Source: Legionella_C sp048541585 (GTDB lineage Bacteria; Pseudomonadota; Gammaproteobacteria; Legionellales; Legionellaceae). From it: a stretch of DNA of 64,000 nucleotides. The notes under the pieces are model-generated. The model searched no databases. It was given only the letters and a program-made list of their open reading frames with translations, and was not told where the DNA came from. Both the position numbers and the translations under genes were made by a program. Positions 26,746 through 34,605 of this stretch are shown piece after piece. Position 1 is the stretch's first letter. Every line of letters begins with the position of its first letter. The stretch is from positions 3,162,001 through 3,226,000 of the forward strand of contig NZ_CP183303.1 of the NCBI RefSeq assembly GCF_048541585.1, read 5' to 3'.

Positions 26746-27795
26746 ATGGCAATAATAAAACCAGCAATTGATGGCGTTGGCACTGCCAGTGGTGTAGCAT
26801 GGCCCGCTTTTGGTATTTTAAGTGCCGCTCTTAGTTTAGGGGTTGGTAGTACAACTGCATTTATCTTAGGGGGTATATGTGGCACCATATTTTTACTAGT
26901 GAGCATTCCTATTGCTTATGCAAGCTATAAAGATTTAAAGCAACAACAACAAAATTTAATTAGAAAGAAAGAACAACACGAAACCATTTTGTTAAGTAAC
27001 CTTATTGCTCTTTTTGCTAAAGTAAGTCAATACAAAATGAACAACGCTATAAGCTCAACTGAATTTATAGCCATAACAATTCAGGCATTAAAAGAAAAAA
27101 ATAGTGATAAGGATAAGTTATTTGTTCGTTTACTAAACTACTTAAATGCTTGTGGTATTTATAACACTTATAATAATTTAGAGCCTAAGTTATTTAATAG
27201 CTTATTACAAGAGCATGTAAATCAATTTATAATTCAAGAGTTGAATCAAAGTAATTATGCTGTTGAAAATAATGCTCAAATAAACTTAGCTACCTTTCAA
27301 GGCTTTGTCGGTGCATTTGGCACAATTGCAGGCGGTGGGGCTGGATTAACAGGCTTATTGATGGGCTTAGGGCTTATGGCAAGCTTTAATGTTATCCCCT
27401 TAGCAGGAATAGCTATTCTAGTTACCGCTACTATTATCTCTATTTATATGGCAGATAAGGCCGCACAACGTGCTGAAGCAAATATTATTAAAATGCAATG
27501 GTGCAAGTATGCAAAAAGTTTAAGCCGTGCAGGAGATGCTCTAAATTTAGAATTACAAAGCCTAGAGAAACCCAGTCAAATTAATAAAGATGAGATGACT
27601 TACGCAAACGACTCTATAAAAGCACCGCAGGTTGATTCTTTACCTACGATGGATAATAGCCCAACAACTCATCCTCAAGACCTTACTCATAATGTGAGTC
27701 ACTATCCACAAAGTTTTTTCAACTGCAGAACTTCAACTATGCAAGAGCTAAATAATAAAAAACATACTTTGCAAGAAATTATTTCCATAGCTTGA
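26746..27795 (+). CDS. Hypothetical protein with two transmembrane hairpins
   Basis: 349 residues, unrecognised. Gly/Ala-rich hydrophobic pairs lie at about 19-59 and 184-236, each likely to form a helical hairpin. Between them is a helical Lys/Gln-rich region (60-180) and after them a polar Ser/Thr/Pro/Asn-rich tail (275-349). No signal peptide precedes the first hairpin. Four-helix orphan proteins with long polar tails are common among type IV effectors of Legionellales, but nothing here proves secretion. An AGAGG-like ribosome-binding site precedes the ATG. It is divergent from RHH paralogue 1. Confidence 0.6.
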   Translation: MAIIKPAIDGVGTASGVAWPAFGILSAALSLGVGSTTAFILGGICGTIFLLVSIPIAYASYKDLKQQQQNLIRKKEQHETILLSNLIALFAKVSQYKMNNAISSTEFIAITIQALKEKNSDKDKLFVRLLNYLNACGIYNTYNNLEPKLFNSLLQEHVNQFIIQELNQSNYAVENNAQINLATFQGFVGAFGTIAGGGAGLTGLLMGLGLMASFNVIPLAGIAILVTATIISIYMADKAAQRAEANIIKMQWCKYAKSLSRAGDALNLELQSLEKPSQINKDEMTYANDSIKAPQVDSLPTMDNSPTTHPQDLTHNVSHYPQSFFNCRTSTMQELNNKKHTLQEIISIA

Positions 27796-28380
27796 TAAAT
27801 TCCTTTAAGAACAAGATAAAGACTTTAATTAAGACTAATTTATTCGCTACAGTTAATTTGATCTGGGATTAAACTTAGCACTACCATTTTTTCTAGCAAC
27901 GGTAGAATGAAGATTTAAGCTTGTAAGCTATACACAAATTTATCCACAAGCTTTGGGGATAAATAGTACTAAGAAAAAAAGAAAGGAAACCCTGATATAG
28001 TAAGGGTCAATAAGCCAAGAAAAGCTAGCTAACAAAATTGTAGCATCAATAATTAACAAAATTATCCACAGAAAAGCTAGGAAAGATTTTTTCCTCGTTT
28101 TATTAATCTTACTCTAATAATTTTAGAAAAAATAGTCTTGACTATAGCAATTTAATGAAATTAGTTTTTATAAGGTAAGCCCAAAACGGGCAATGAAATT
28201 AAGGTAATAAATCAGGGAGTATTTTAGACCTTGGTAAAAGGTTTGGTTTTTGTCCAAAATACATTAATACAACTTTTCGGTAGAAGATATAATTACTGAA
28301 TGCTATTAACTTAAAAGCTTTATTGTTTCCCCACGAATCACGAATGACAGAGTTTTATTGACGCCATTAGTGGTCTCTTA
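27796..28380. other. Gene-poor block with DnaA-box sequences
   Basis: About 600 bp without a credible ORF. TTATCCACA, a perfect DnaA 9-mer, occurs at 27940-27948 and again in the same orientation at 28063-28071; a one-mismatch copy (TTATCCCCA) lies on the other strand at about 27953-27963. The stretch around the second box has short direct repeats (TAACAAAATT at 28031-28040 and 28055-28064; AAAAGCTAG at 28021-28029 and about 28073-28081). It could be a DnaA-binding or titration site; origin function is not claimed. Confidence 0.45.
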
Positions 28381-28420
28381 CAAAATAAAAAACCAACTAA
28401 GCATAAAACTTAGTTGGTTT
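28381..28420 (-). terminator. Intrinsic terminator of the 28437 gene
   Basis: A 12-bp perfect stem (28390-28401 with 28409-28420, loop of 7) is followed on the minus strand by TTTTATTTTG. It lies 17 bp past the stop of the secreted-protein gene. Confidence 0.85.
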
Positions 28421-28436
28421 ACAAAGTCTTCTAAAA

Positions 28437-28823
28437 TTATGAGCAGTGTAAATTAATAAGTTGATCACTATTATTAATCAAACTTAATTTAGCGCGGCTA
28501 TCTAATTCAAGACGGATATTATCTCCTAAATGAGCAACTATTGTCATTGAATTACCTTCAGGAAGGATTAAACCATTAATGATTGCCCGCTTTTTTAAAG
28601 CAGTCATTGCAATAGGATTAGCTTCGTTACTTTTAGCACGTACTTTACAATTTAGAGTACGAGTACTAAACCAATTACCTTCTAAGGTTTGCTCTGCATG
28701 CGGCATTAAGTCATAACCTTTAGAGCGGCTCATAAACTCTTGACCTTGAGCTGCAGCAAAGGTATTTGCTGCAAAGAGAACACTAGAACCTAACAACAAT
28801 GCACTTATTTTTTTTATTTTCAT
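28437..28823 (-). CDS. Hypothetical periplasmic protein
   Basis: 128 residues with a clean signal peptide (KIKKISALLLGSSVLFAANTFA, cleavage after TFA). The mature part is short and beta-rich (NWFSTRTLNCKVRAKS, NSMTIVAHLGDNIRLELDS) with two cysteines, one near the middle and one as the penultimate residue, probably paired. I do not recognise the family. It has its own terminator and precedes the stress-related genes to its right; it may be exported under the same conditions, but this is not shown. Confidence 0.65.
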   Translation of the reverse strand: MKIKKISALLLGSSVLFAANTFAAAQGQEFMSRSKGYDLMPHAEQTLEGNWFSTRTLNCKVRAKSNEANPIAMTALKKRAIINGLILPEGNSMTIVAHLGDNIRLELDSRAKLSLINNSDQLINLHCS

Positions 28824-28884
28824 ATTACAACTCCTATTCTTTTTATTTTAATCATTTACATATTATTTTATTAACTATTTAGCT

Positions 28885-29226
28885 TTATCTTCTTAATAAA
28901 TTGTAAAGAACGAAACCTATTCCACCGGCAATTAGTAAAGAGCTTAGTGGCTTATCCTTAACAGCATTAATAATCTCATCTGAATTACTCTGAAGATAGT
29001 CTTTGGCCTCGTTAACAATCTTCTTTCCTTCTTTATAAAATTCGCTAGCTGATTCTTTAACTTGATTATAAATGTCTTGTGATTGCTCCTGACCTTTATC
29101 AACCGCTTCATTTAGTTTCTTTTCACCTTCGTGATAAACTTGCTGTGCTTTTTGTTTACCATTTTCATACAAATTATTGACTTTCTCTTTCTCATTTTCA
29201 AAAGCTGCTCTAGTATTATTATTCAT
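28885..29226 (-). CDS. ElaB/YqjD/DUF883-like membrane-anchored protein
   Basis: 113 residues: a long charged amphipathic region (1-90, rich in Lys, Glu and Gln, coiled-coil-like) ending in one C-terminal helix with the family-typical KPLSSLLIAGGIGFVLYNLLRR (core SLLIAGGIGF). E. coli ElaB and YqjD tether ribosomes to the inner membrane in stationary phase. No ribosome-binding residues can be judged from sequence alone. It lies 58 bp after the BON lipoprotein gene, probably the same transcript. Confidence 0.8.
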   Translation of the reverse strand: MNNNTRAAFENEKEKVNNLYENGKQKAQQVYHEGEKKLNEAVDKGQEQSQDIYNQVKESASEFYKEGKKIVNEAKDYLQSNSDEIINAVKDKPLSSLLIAGGIGFVLYNLLRR

Positions 29227-29283
29227 GTCTTTGCCCTTAGTTAACTTAAGTTAACGCAATAAAATTTATTTATTCAGATAATC

Positions 29284-29592
29284 TTACCGACGTACAACAA
29301 GATTATTTTCAACTACTTTAACACCTTCTATTTGGCTAGCTAATTGCCCTGCTTTAATTTTCTGCTGGTAAGTTTTAACAAAGCCACTTAAAAGGACAGT
29401 TCCTTTATCTGTTTCTACATGAACGCGTGAAGCAGGCAAACCTGTATTATTCATAAGAGCTGCCTTTACTGAAGTGGTAATCGCTGCATCTGAACTATAT
29501 TGATTAACACTTCTTTCACCGGACATAACTTGGCAGCCTGATAGTATTACCAATGAACAGCCCATTAGCATACTGACAAAATTTTTCTTCAT
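29284..29592 (-). CDS. BON-domain lipoprotein
   Basis: 102 residues. A lipoprotein signal peptide ends in the lipobox LSGC (Cys at about 19). The rest is one BON domain (ITTSVKAALMNNTGLPASRVHVETDKGTVLLSGFVKT, motif GTVLLSGFV), as in OsmY and DolP-like envelope proteins that bind phospholipid or stabilise membranes under stress. Pairing with an ElaB-like protein suggests an envelope or stationary-phase stress unit. Confidence 0.88.
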   Translation of the reverse strand: MKKNFVSMLMGCSLVILSGCQVMSGERSVNQYSSDAAITTSVKAALMNNTGLPASRVHVETDKGTVLLSGFVKTYQQKIKAGQLASQIEGVKVVENNLVVRR

Positions 29593-29738
29593 AGTTACTC
29601 CTTTAATTACAACAACTTAGTGAGTCAATTTCACTCTCAAGTTAAAGTGACATCTTTAAGTTACACCCTTGAGTCATTAATGTCAAACATTTTAAGTCAA
29701 ATTATAAAAATATTGTTAATTGTTTTTTTGCATGCTAT

Positions 29739-29755
29739 AAGACAAGTCTTGTCTT
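29739..29755. promoter_or_regulatory. Palindrome upstream of RHH paralogue 2
   Basis: AGACAAG (29740-29746) and CTTGTCT (29748-29754) flank one base, with one more complementary pair outside. It lies about 35 bp before the paralogue 2 start. The half-site contains TTGTC, as does the TTTGTCA motif upstream of paralogue 1, so it may be this protein's operator. Confidence 0.5.
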
Positions 29756-29788
29756 TAAAATGTCACACTAATTTAGGATAGTTGGATC

Positions 29789-30046
29789 ATGCTTATTGTC
29801 CCAGAACCTGCTACACAAAAGAAAATTGCTTTTCGTATCCGTATGAATGTTAAGACGCATGAAGAAATACTGGAATATTGCCAATGGGCTGGCATTAACT
29901 ATCGAGACTTTTTTATTGAAGAAGCCTGTAAATATATTTTAGCCAATGACCAAAAATGGAACGCCTATAAACAAAAAGCTGCAGCAATGAAAAATCAGAC
30001 AACAAATGCAAAGGATAATTTAGAAACTGTCTCTATTACAGAATAA
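29789..30046 (+). CDS. Ribbon-helix-helix-like protein, paralogue 2
   Basis: 85 residues beginning MLIVPEPATQKK. The same strand-helix-helix core as paralogue 1 (KKIAFRIRM, KTHEEILEYCQWAGI, YRDFFIEEACKYIL), 42/57 identical over the N-terminal 57 residues, with a shorter polar tail. The two genes even share an 18-nt exact coding match (GCCTGTAAATATATTTTA). It is probably a small DNA-binding regulator. It lies 3.4 kb from its sister in opposite orientation, with a palindrome upstream. Confidence 0.65.
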   Translation: MLIVPEPATQKKIAFRIRMNVKTHEEILEYCQWAGINYRDFFIEEACKYILANDQKWNAYKQKAAAMKNQTTNAKDNLETVSITE

Positions 30047-30056
30047 TGCCTAAACC

Positions 30057-30085
30057 ACCTAGGCTCTAAATCATTTAGGCTAGGT
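30057..30085 (+). terminator. Possible hairpin after RHH paralogue 2
   Basis: ACCTAG (30057-30062) pairs with CTAGGT (30080-30085) and CTAAAT with ATTTAG inside, with a small asymmetric internal loop. There is no T-run. It is a weak candidate for the 3' end of paralogue 2. Confidence 0.3.
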
Positions 30086-30204
30086 TACTTACGTTAACTC
30101 TCAAACTGTTAGTTATTTTACTAATAAAATATTTTTTTAGTTAACCTAGTCTAAAATGTGCCCTTAACTAGTGTTTTCACCTATAAATCGAGCTATTCTG
30201 GATT

Positions 30205-30723
30205 TTAATTAAGTGCTTTATGGTAAGCTTCCTCTGCTAAAGTTAGCTGTTTTTGAATTTGCCCTAATTCAGCTTTAAGTTTTAATATTATTTTATCCTC
30301 AGCTTTATTGGTTTGAGATAATCTATTTGCTAGCGCTTCTTTTTGCTTTGTTAATAAAGAAATTTGTTCTTCTAAACTGAGTATCCATTGTTGACGAGTA
30401 GTTAATTTGTTTAAATTAAAATTATTGTCTTCTAATGTTACTTTCTGACTCAACTGTTGTTGACAAAAAGTAACAAGAACATTTACTTTCTGATTAATTT
30501 TCATAGCCAAATAGTGAGCTAACTTATTATTTTCTTGTTGGGTTAAAACTCTAATATCTGCTTTAATTTCATTACTATAAGCTTTAATATCTTCCGAGGG
30601 ATGACAACGAAATAATCCATGAGGAAATAATTTAGGCGAAAATAGTAATCCAAACTTACCCAGCTGCCATTCTAATTCTGGAAGACGCGCTAAGAGATCA
30701 GTTAATAAAGCATCAAAGATCAT
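30205..30723 (-). CDS. priC: PriC-like primosomal replication protein N''
   Basis: 172 residues, almost entirely helical. The N-terminal pattern FSPKLFPHGLFRC, then EIKADIRVLTQQENNKLAHYLAMKINQKVNVL, fits PriC (motifs LFPHGLF and HYLAMKINQK), and the C-terminal half is a long coiled-coil-like helix pair. In E. coli PriC helps reload DnaB at stalled forks through SSB. Identification rests on pattern and length, as the family is poorly conserved. It follows the APC permease by 25 bp on the same strand. Confidence 0.6.
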   Translation of the reverse strand: MIFDALLTDLLARLPELEWQLGKFGLLFSPKLFPHGLFRCHPSEDIKAYSNEIKADIRVLTQQENNKLAHYLAMKINQKVNVLVTFCQQQLSQKVTLEDNNFNLNKLTTRQQWILSLEEQISLLTKQKEALANRLSQTNKAEDKIILKLKAELGQIQKQLTLAEEAYHKALN

Positions 30724-30748
30724 AACTTTTTATTCTTAATATAATTGC

Positions 30749-32161
30749 TTAGGCTACTTCTAATTGCTTATTAGCACTCATTTTATTTTTCTGCAGCTTA
30801 GCGCTAATAAATGGCGGCAAACACATTATAATTAAGCCGATGACTAAGGTTAATTCATACCTTGTAACGCTGCCAATATTTATATTATCGGGCGGCATAA
30901 AGCTAACCATTAAAGTTACTAAGACGCCAATAATACCTATTCCTGCAATGAAAACCATACCAAATAAGCCACCAGGAATTTTAAATAACCGTGGTTGTTT
31001 AGGATAGCTTATACGTAATTTAAGGGCTGCAGCAAACATCAGTAAGTACATTAACATATACAACTGCGCAGCTAATGCCGTTAATAGCCAATAGGAACCA
31101 TTAACGCTAGGCATAAAAAGAAAAAGTGCTGATAATACAGTAACAATTATTGCTTGCGTTATTAAAATAACAACTGGAGCGCCATTTGCATTAGAGCGTC
31201 TAAATATTTCTGGTAAATTTCCTTCAGCGGCCGCAACCATCAAACCTTTTGTGGGTGCAATTATCCAGTTACTCACACCACCTAAACCGCCCATAATAAG
31301 CATTAACGCAATAACAGGCATAACCCAAAGTAAGTTATAACGAGCAAAAAAAGCATCAAATGCCTGCATAATACCTGCAACGAGATTAATTTCTTGGTTT
31401 GGTAATACTATGGCAATAGCTAGCGAGCCAAGAATTAAAGTTACCAATATAATTAATACCGAGAAGATTAATGCACGAGGAAAAGCATATTGCGGATTAT
31501 GCACATCATTGGCATGTACAGTGGCGATTTCTATACCGCAAAAAGACATCATAATGGCAGTTAAAGAAACCCATAATGATTTTTCATTCCATTGCGGCAA
31601 AATACTATGTAAATTAAATTGAACTTGTGATGGATTACCACCTGCTAACCAGACAATTCCTAAAGCAATAATTAATGTCATTGGAATAATTAAGCCTGAA
31701 ATTGCGCAAATATTGCTAAAAAGCGCGGCTGATTTCATACCACGAATATTAATCCAGGTTACAATCCAAAATGAAATTGTAATCACTAACCATAAAAACA
31801 ATGAATTAGTTACCAGTAAAGGATTAATTAAATAACCAATAGTGCCCGCAACAAACGATAAAATAGTCGGATACCAAATAACATTTTCAATCCATTGCAG
31901 CCAGATAGCTAGAAATCCTGCTTTTTTACCAAAAGCTTCTTTCACCCAAACATAAATACCACCTTGCTGTGCCCATCCAGAAGCTAATTCTGCAGATACT
32001 AAAGCAGTAGGGATTAAAAAAAACAACGCCCCAAAAAAGAAGAAAAAAATTAATTGACTACCAAATAATGCCGTAGCAGGTAAATTACGGATACTATCAA
32101 CCGAACCTACAGTTATCATAGTCAGACTAAAAATACTCAGCACATGCTTGTTACTACTCAT
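30749..32161 (-). CDS. APC-superfamily amino-acid permease
   Basis: About 470 residues with 12 transmembrane segments. The N-terminal MSSNKHVLSIFSLTMITVGSV (start at the ATG 32161, AAGGA upstream; the frame extends to 32191) and GGIYVWVKEAFGKKAGFL are characteristic of the APC family. It is closest in pattern to the glutamate:GABA antiporter/amino-acid antiporter subgroup. Substrate cannot be read from sequence. Legionellales use amino acids as main carbon sources and carry many such permeases. Confidence 0.88.
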   Translation of the reverse strand: MSSNKHVLSIFSLTMITVGSVDSIRNLPATALFGSQLIFFFFFGALFFLIPTALVSAELASGWAQQGGIYVWVKEAFGKKAGFLAIWLQWIENVIWYPTILSFVAGTIGYLINPLLVTNSLFLWLVITISFWIVTWINIRGMKSAALFSNICAISGLIIPMTLIIALGIVWLAGGNPSQVQFNLHSILPQWNEKSLWVSLTAIMMSFCGIEIATVHANDVHNPQYAFPRALIFSVLIILVTLILGSLAIAIVLPNQEINLVAGIMQAFDAFFARYNLLWVMPVIALMLIMGGLGGVSNWIIAPTKGLMVAAAEGNLPEIFRRSNANGAPVVILITQAIIVTVLSALFLFMPSVNGSYWLLTALAAQLYMLMYLLMFAAALKLRISYPKQPRLFKIPGGLFGMVFIAGIGIIGVLVTLMVSFMPPDNINIGSVTRYELTLVIGLIIMCLPPFISAKLQKNKMSANKQLEVA

Positions 32162-32191
32162 TGCATTCCTTTTTGCTTTTAAATGCTGCAA

Positions 32192-32710
32192 ATCATTATT
32201 ATACGAGGCTTAACTTAAAAAAACCTTAATAATAGAATAAAAAATAAACAAAGTCGGTACTTTACTGCACTCTAATGCATTTGTAAATTATGTAGCGCTC
32301 CATATCTTTATTTAAGAAGATATAAACTTCTTAAAGTTCGCTCTAAAATGAAGTATAGGGTTGGCGCAAAGCGGCAGTGTACGCGAAGTTACCAGAAATT
32401 TTAAGCATTCTATTAATCAGAACGCTTTCCTTGGTAATAAAATTCCGAGATATTCTACTTTAATTTTAAGTTTCATAAAAGGATAGTAATAGTGCTGCTA
32501 TATCTAATTGCATATTAATTTAGTTTGTTAACTAACGATTCACAGAAATAGTGCTAATGTAAAATGGTAATCAAAATTTTGCGCAATAACGACTATTTTT
32601 GCTGTAAAAAACCGCCGAGAAATTAAATTACTGTTAAACTACACTATTTAAGTTGTAAGAAATAACTTTCGCTTCTATATTCATAACCAATTTAACTAAT
32701 AATAGAATCT
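32192..32710. other. Gene-free divergent region before yaiI
   Basis: About 520 bp between a minus-strand permease and a plus-strand gene. No ORF is convincing. One 9-bp hairpin, TTTAAGAAG (32311-32319) with CTTCTTAAA (32327-32335), is evident; a slightly GC-richer patch near 32360-32390 has no recognised feature. Promoters for both neighbours probably lie here. Confidence 0.3.
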
Positions 32711-33163
32711 ATGACTTCAATTTGGATTGATGGCGATGCTTGCCCAAAAGCAATAAAGGAAATAATTTTTAAGGCAGCAATCCGTAATAAAATAAAATGC
32801 ATCTTAGTAGCCAATCAATTTATGAATTTGCCTCCTTCACCAATGATACAAAGGATAATCGTTGATCAAGGTTTTGATAAGGCTGACCAATTAATCATAG
32901 AATCTATACTAACAGGAGATATAGTTATTACCTCCGATATACCTTTAGCAGAAAGCTGTATTAATAAGCAAGCCAAAGTGATTAGCCCTAGAGGTGAATT
33001 GTTTAATGCTAATACAATTAAGCAGAAACTTGCCATTCGCGATTTTAATGAGGTAATGCGAAGCAGTGGTTTACATTCTAAAGGACCAAACTCCTTGACC
33101 CAAAAAGATATTAAATTATTTGCAAATCAACTCGATCGATTGTTAGTAAAAGCAAAAAAATAA
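32711..33163 (+). CDS. yaiI: YaiI/YqxD family protein (UPF0178, DUF188)
   Basis: 150 residues matching the UPF0178 family: N-terminal IWIDGDACPKAIKEIIFKAA, DKADQLIIESILTGDIVITSDIPLA (motif GDIVITSDIPLA) and RDFNEVMRSSGLHSKGPNSLTQKD. The fold is related to PIN/NYN nucleases, but no activity is established. Length is typical. Monocistronic. Confidence 0.93.
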   Translation: MTSIWIDGDACPKAIKEIIFKAAIRNKIKCILVANQFMNLPPSPMIQRIIVDQGFDKADQLIIESILTGDIVITSDIPLAESCINKQAKVISPRGELFNANTIKQKLAIRDFNEVMRSSGLHSKGPNSLTQKDIKLFANQLDRLLVKAKK

Positions 33164-33260
33164 TATACGACTTCATTCAGTTAGCTAAACAATATATAGC
33201 TCACTTTAGAATGATTTTTTTCTATAATAAAGAGTAAGCTAATTCGGAATAAAAAATACT

Positions 33261-33359
33261 TTAATGAAGCTCTCTAGGACTTAAATGAAAAAGCATGAAC
33301 ATTACACCATGAGCTAATACACCACAAAATAATAAAACTGGCCAAACTAGGCTTTTCTC
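33261..33359 (-). pseudogene. Possible remnant of a small membrane protein
   Basis: On the minus strand a 33-codon stretch without a start codon near its beginning encodes SLVWPVLLFCGVLAHGVMFM then LFHLSPRELH and a stop. It has the look of a real transmembrane segment with a His/Arg tail. A second frame just upstream (about 33363-33440) encodes a short hydrophobic piece ending GLEDILLFD. A decayed small membrane-protein gene is possible. The surrounding 33164-33727 is otherwise gene-free, AT-rich DNA. Confidence 0.2.
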
Positions 33360-33727
33360 CTAGCTCCTAATCAAATAATAAAATGTCTTCCAAACCTTCG
33401 ACATTAAATGTAAGTACAAAAATTAGTATCATTCCTATAGCTATTAATTAATACAGGTGCTTCTAGACTTTATTAATTTACTAAATATTTTATGAATAAA
33501 TTTAACTTACTTTAAGACCTTTATTACCAATATCTATTCTTAATAATTGGGCTTCAGCTTTATTATAATTAATTTAATATTATTTTTTAAAAATGTAGCA
33601 ATAAATTACGCGCATGAAGGCATTTTTTTGTAATTATTTGTTTTTTATAACTATTATTTTTAGAAAAATACTTAATATTTATTTAATAAAAATTTAGTAA
33701 AATGATACTAATTTTACTTAATTTAAT

Positions 33728-34387
33728 ATGAATTTATTTAGTACAAGGCAAATAAATATGCATAATGTTAGAGATCATTTAATAAATATTAATGACAAAT
33801 TAGCAGAGGTTTTTCCTGATTTTTTTGATTCAATAAATAAGCGGAATTCTCGAAGAAATAGCTATGGTTCAATCGATTTTTTCCGCTCATCTAGGGATTA
33901 TTCTATAGTTACTAATCCTATTATTAAGGATTATTCTATAGAAATTACCAGTTCTGATATAGTTACTAATCCTACTATAATACACGATTATCCTGCAGGA
34001 GAAAGAAACGCCAACCCCTCTCCAAAACTTAACGATACTAAGTGTATAAAAGTTGTGAATAATGAAGAATCTTTTGAAGTTGGGTTTGAAAAAATTAAAC
34101 AAATCTCCATTTCAGAAACAAAAAAAAATGAAGAAAATATGGCCATTGATGTATCAGAGAAATTAAAGTTAGCCTTTAAAATTTGTGAAAAAGAACTAGA
34201 TGCAGAGAATAAAAATCAATTAAGTGTAGTACTAGATGAAATTTTAGTGACACTAGTTAAATTAAAAACAATACAACAAGGGAATAACCAAATGATTGAA
34301 TTTGCTTCTATACAATGTGCTATCAATTCTATTGAAATGTTAAAAGAAGCTTTTGACATAAAGGTGAGTGAATTTAGCCCTGTTTAG
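33728..34387 (+). CDS. Orphan hypothetical protein with internal repeats
   Basis: 219 residues, unrecognised, cytoplasmic-looking. Residues 1-110 are low-complexity and rich in Asn, Ser, Arg and Ile; residues 110-219 look helical (EKLKLAFKICEKELDAENKN and on). DNA repeats lie inside the gene: GGATTATTCTATAG at 33895-33908 and 33928-33941, and TATAGTTACTAATCCTA at 33904-33920 and 33958-33974, giving repeated TNP and DYS peptides. A second in-frame ATG at 33758 could be the start. No ribosome-binding site is clear. An effector-like protein is possible but unproven. Confidence 0.5.
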   Translation: MNLFSTRQINMHNVRDHLININDKLAEVFPDFFDSINKRNSRRNSYGSIDFFRSSRDYSIVTNPIIKDYSIEITSSDIVTNPTIIHDYPAGERNANPSPKLNDTKCIKVVNNEESFEVGFEKIKQISISETKKNEENMAIDVSEKLKLAFKICEKELDAENKNQLSVVLDEILVTLVKLKTIQQGNNQMIEFASIQCAINSIEMLKEAFDIKVSEFSPV

Positions 34388-34605
34388 GCTATAAGTACAG
34401 ATAATTAGTAAAGTCTATTCTTATCAATTTATCAGTGTTATAAACGATATATATAATTAAATTGAGATAGAAAAGACTTAATTGACATCTGCCAAAGAAA
34501 TTATTAAAGAAACAGTAAATAAAAAAAATCTATTTGATGCTCTCTAAAAATTTAAAAATAATCCAACCCTGATTCCTAACCTAAGATATTTAAGGTAGTA
34601 ACGAT

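Noticed and set aside
26664..26906. An 80-codon minus-strand ORF over the start of the four-TM gene.
   Set aside because: Antisense shadow with no ribosome-binding site.
27796..28380. Possible chromosomal origin of replication.
   Set aside because: Only two perfect DnaA boxes and none of the usual neighbours (dnaA, dnaN, rpmH, gidA); kept only as a DnaA-box block.
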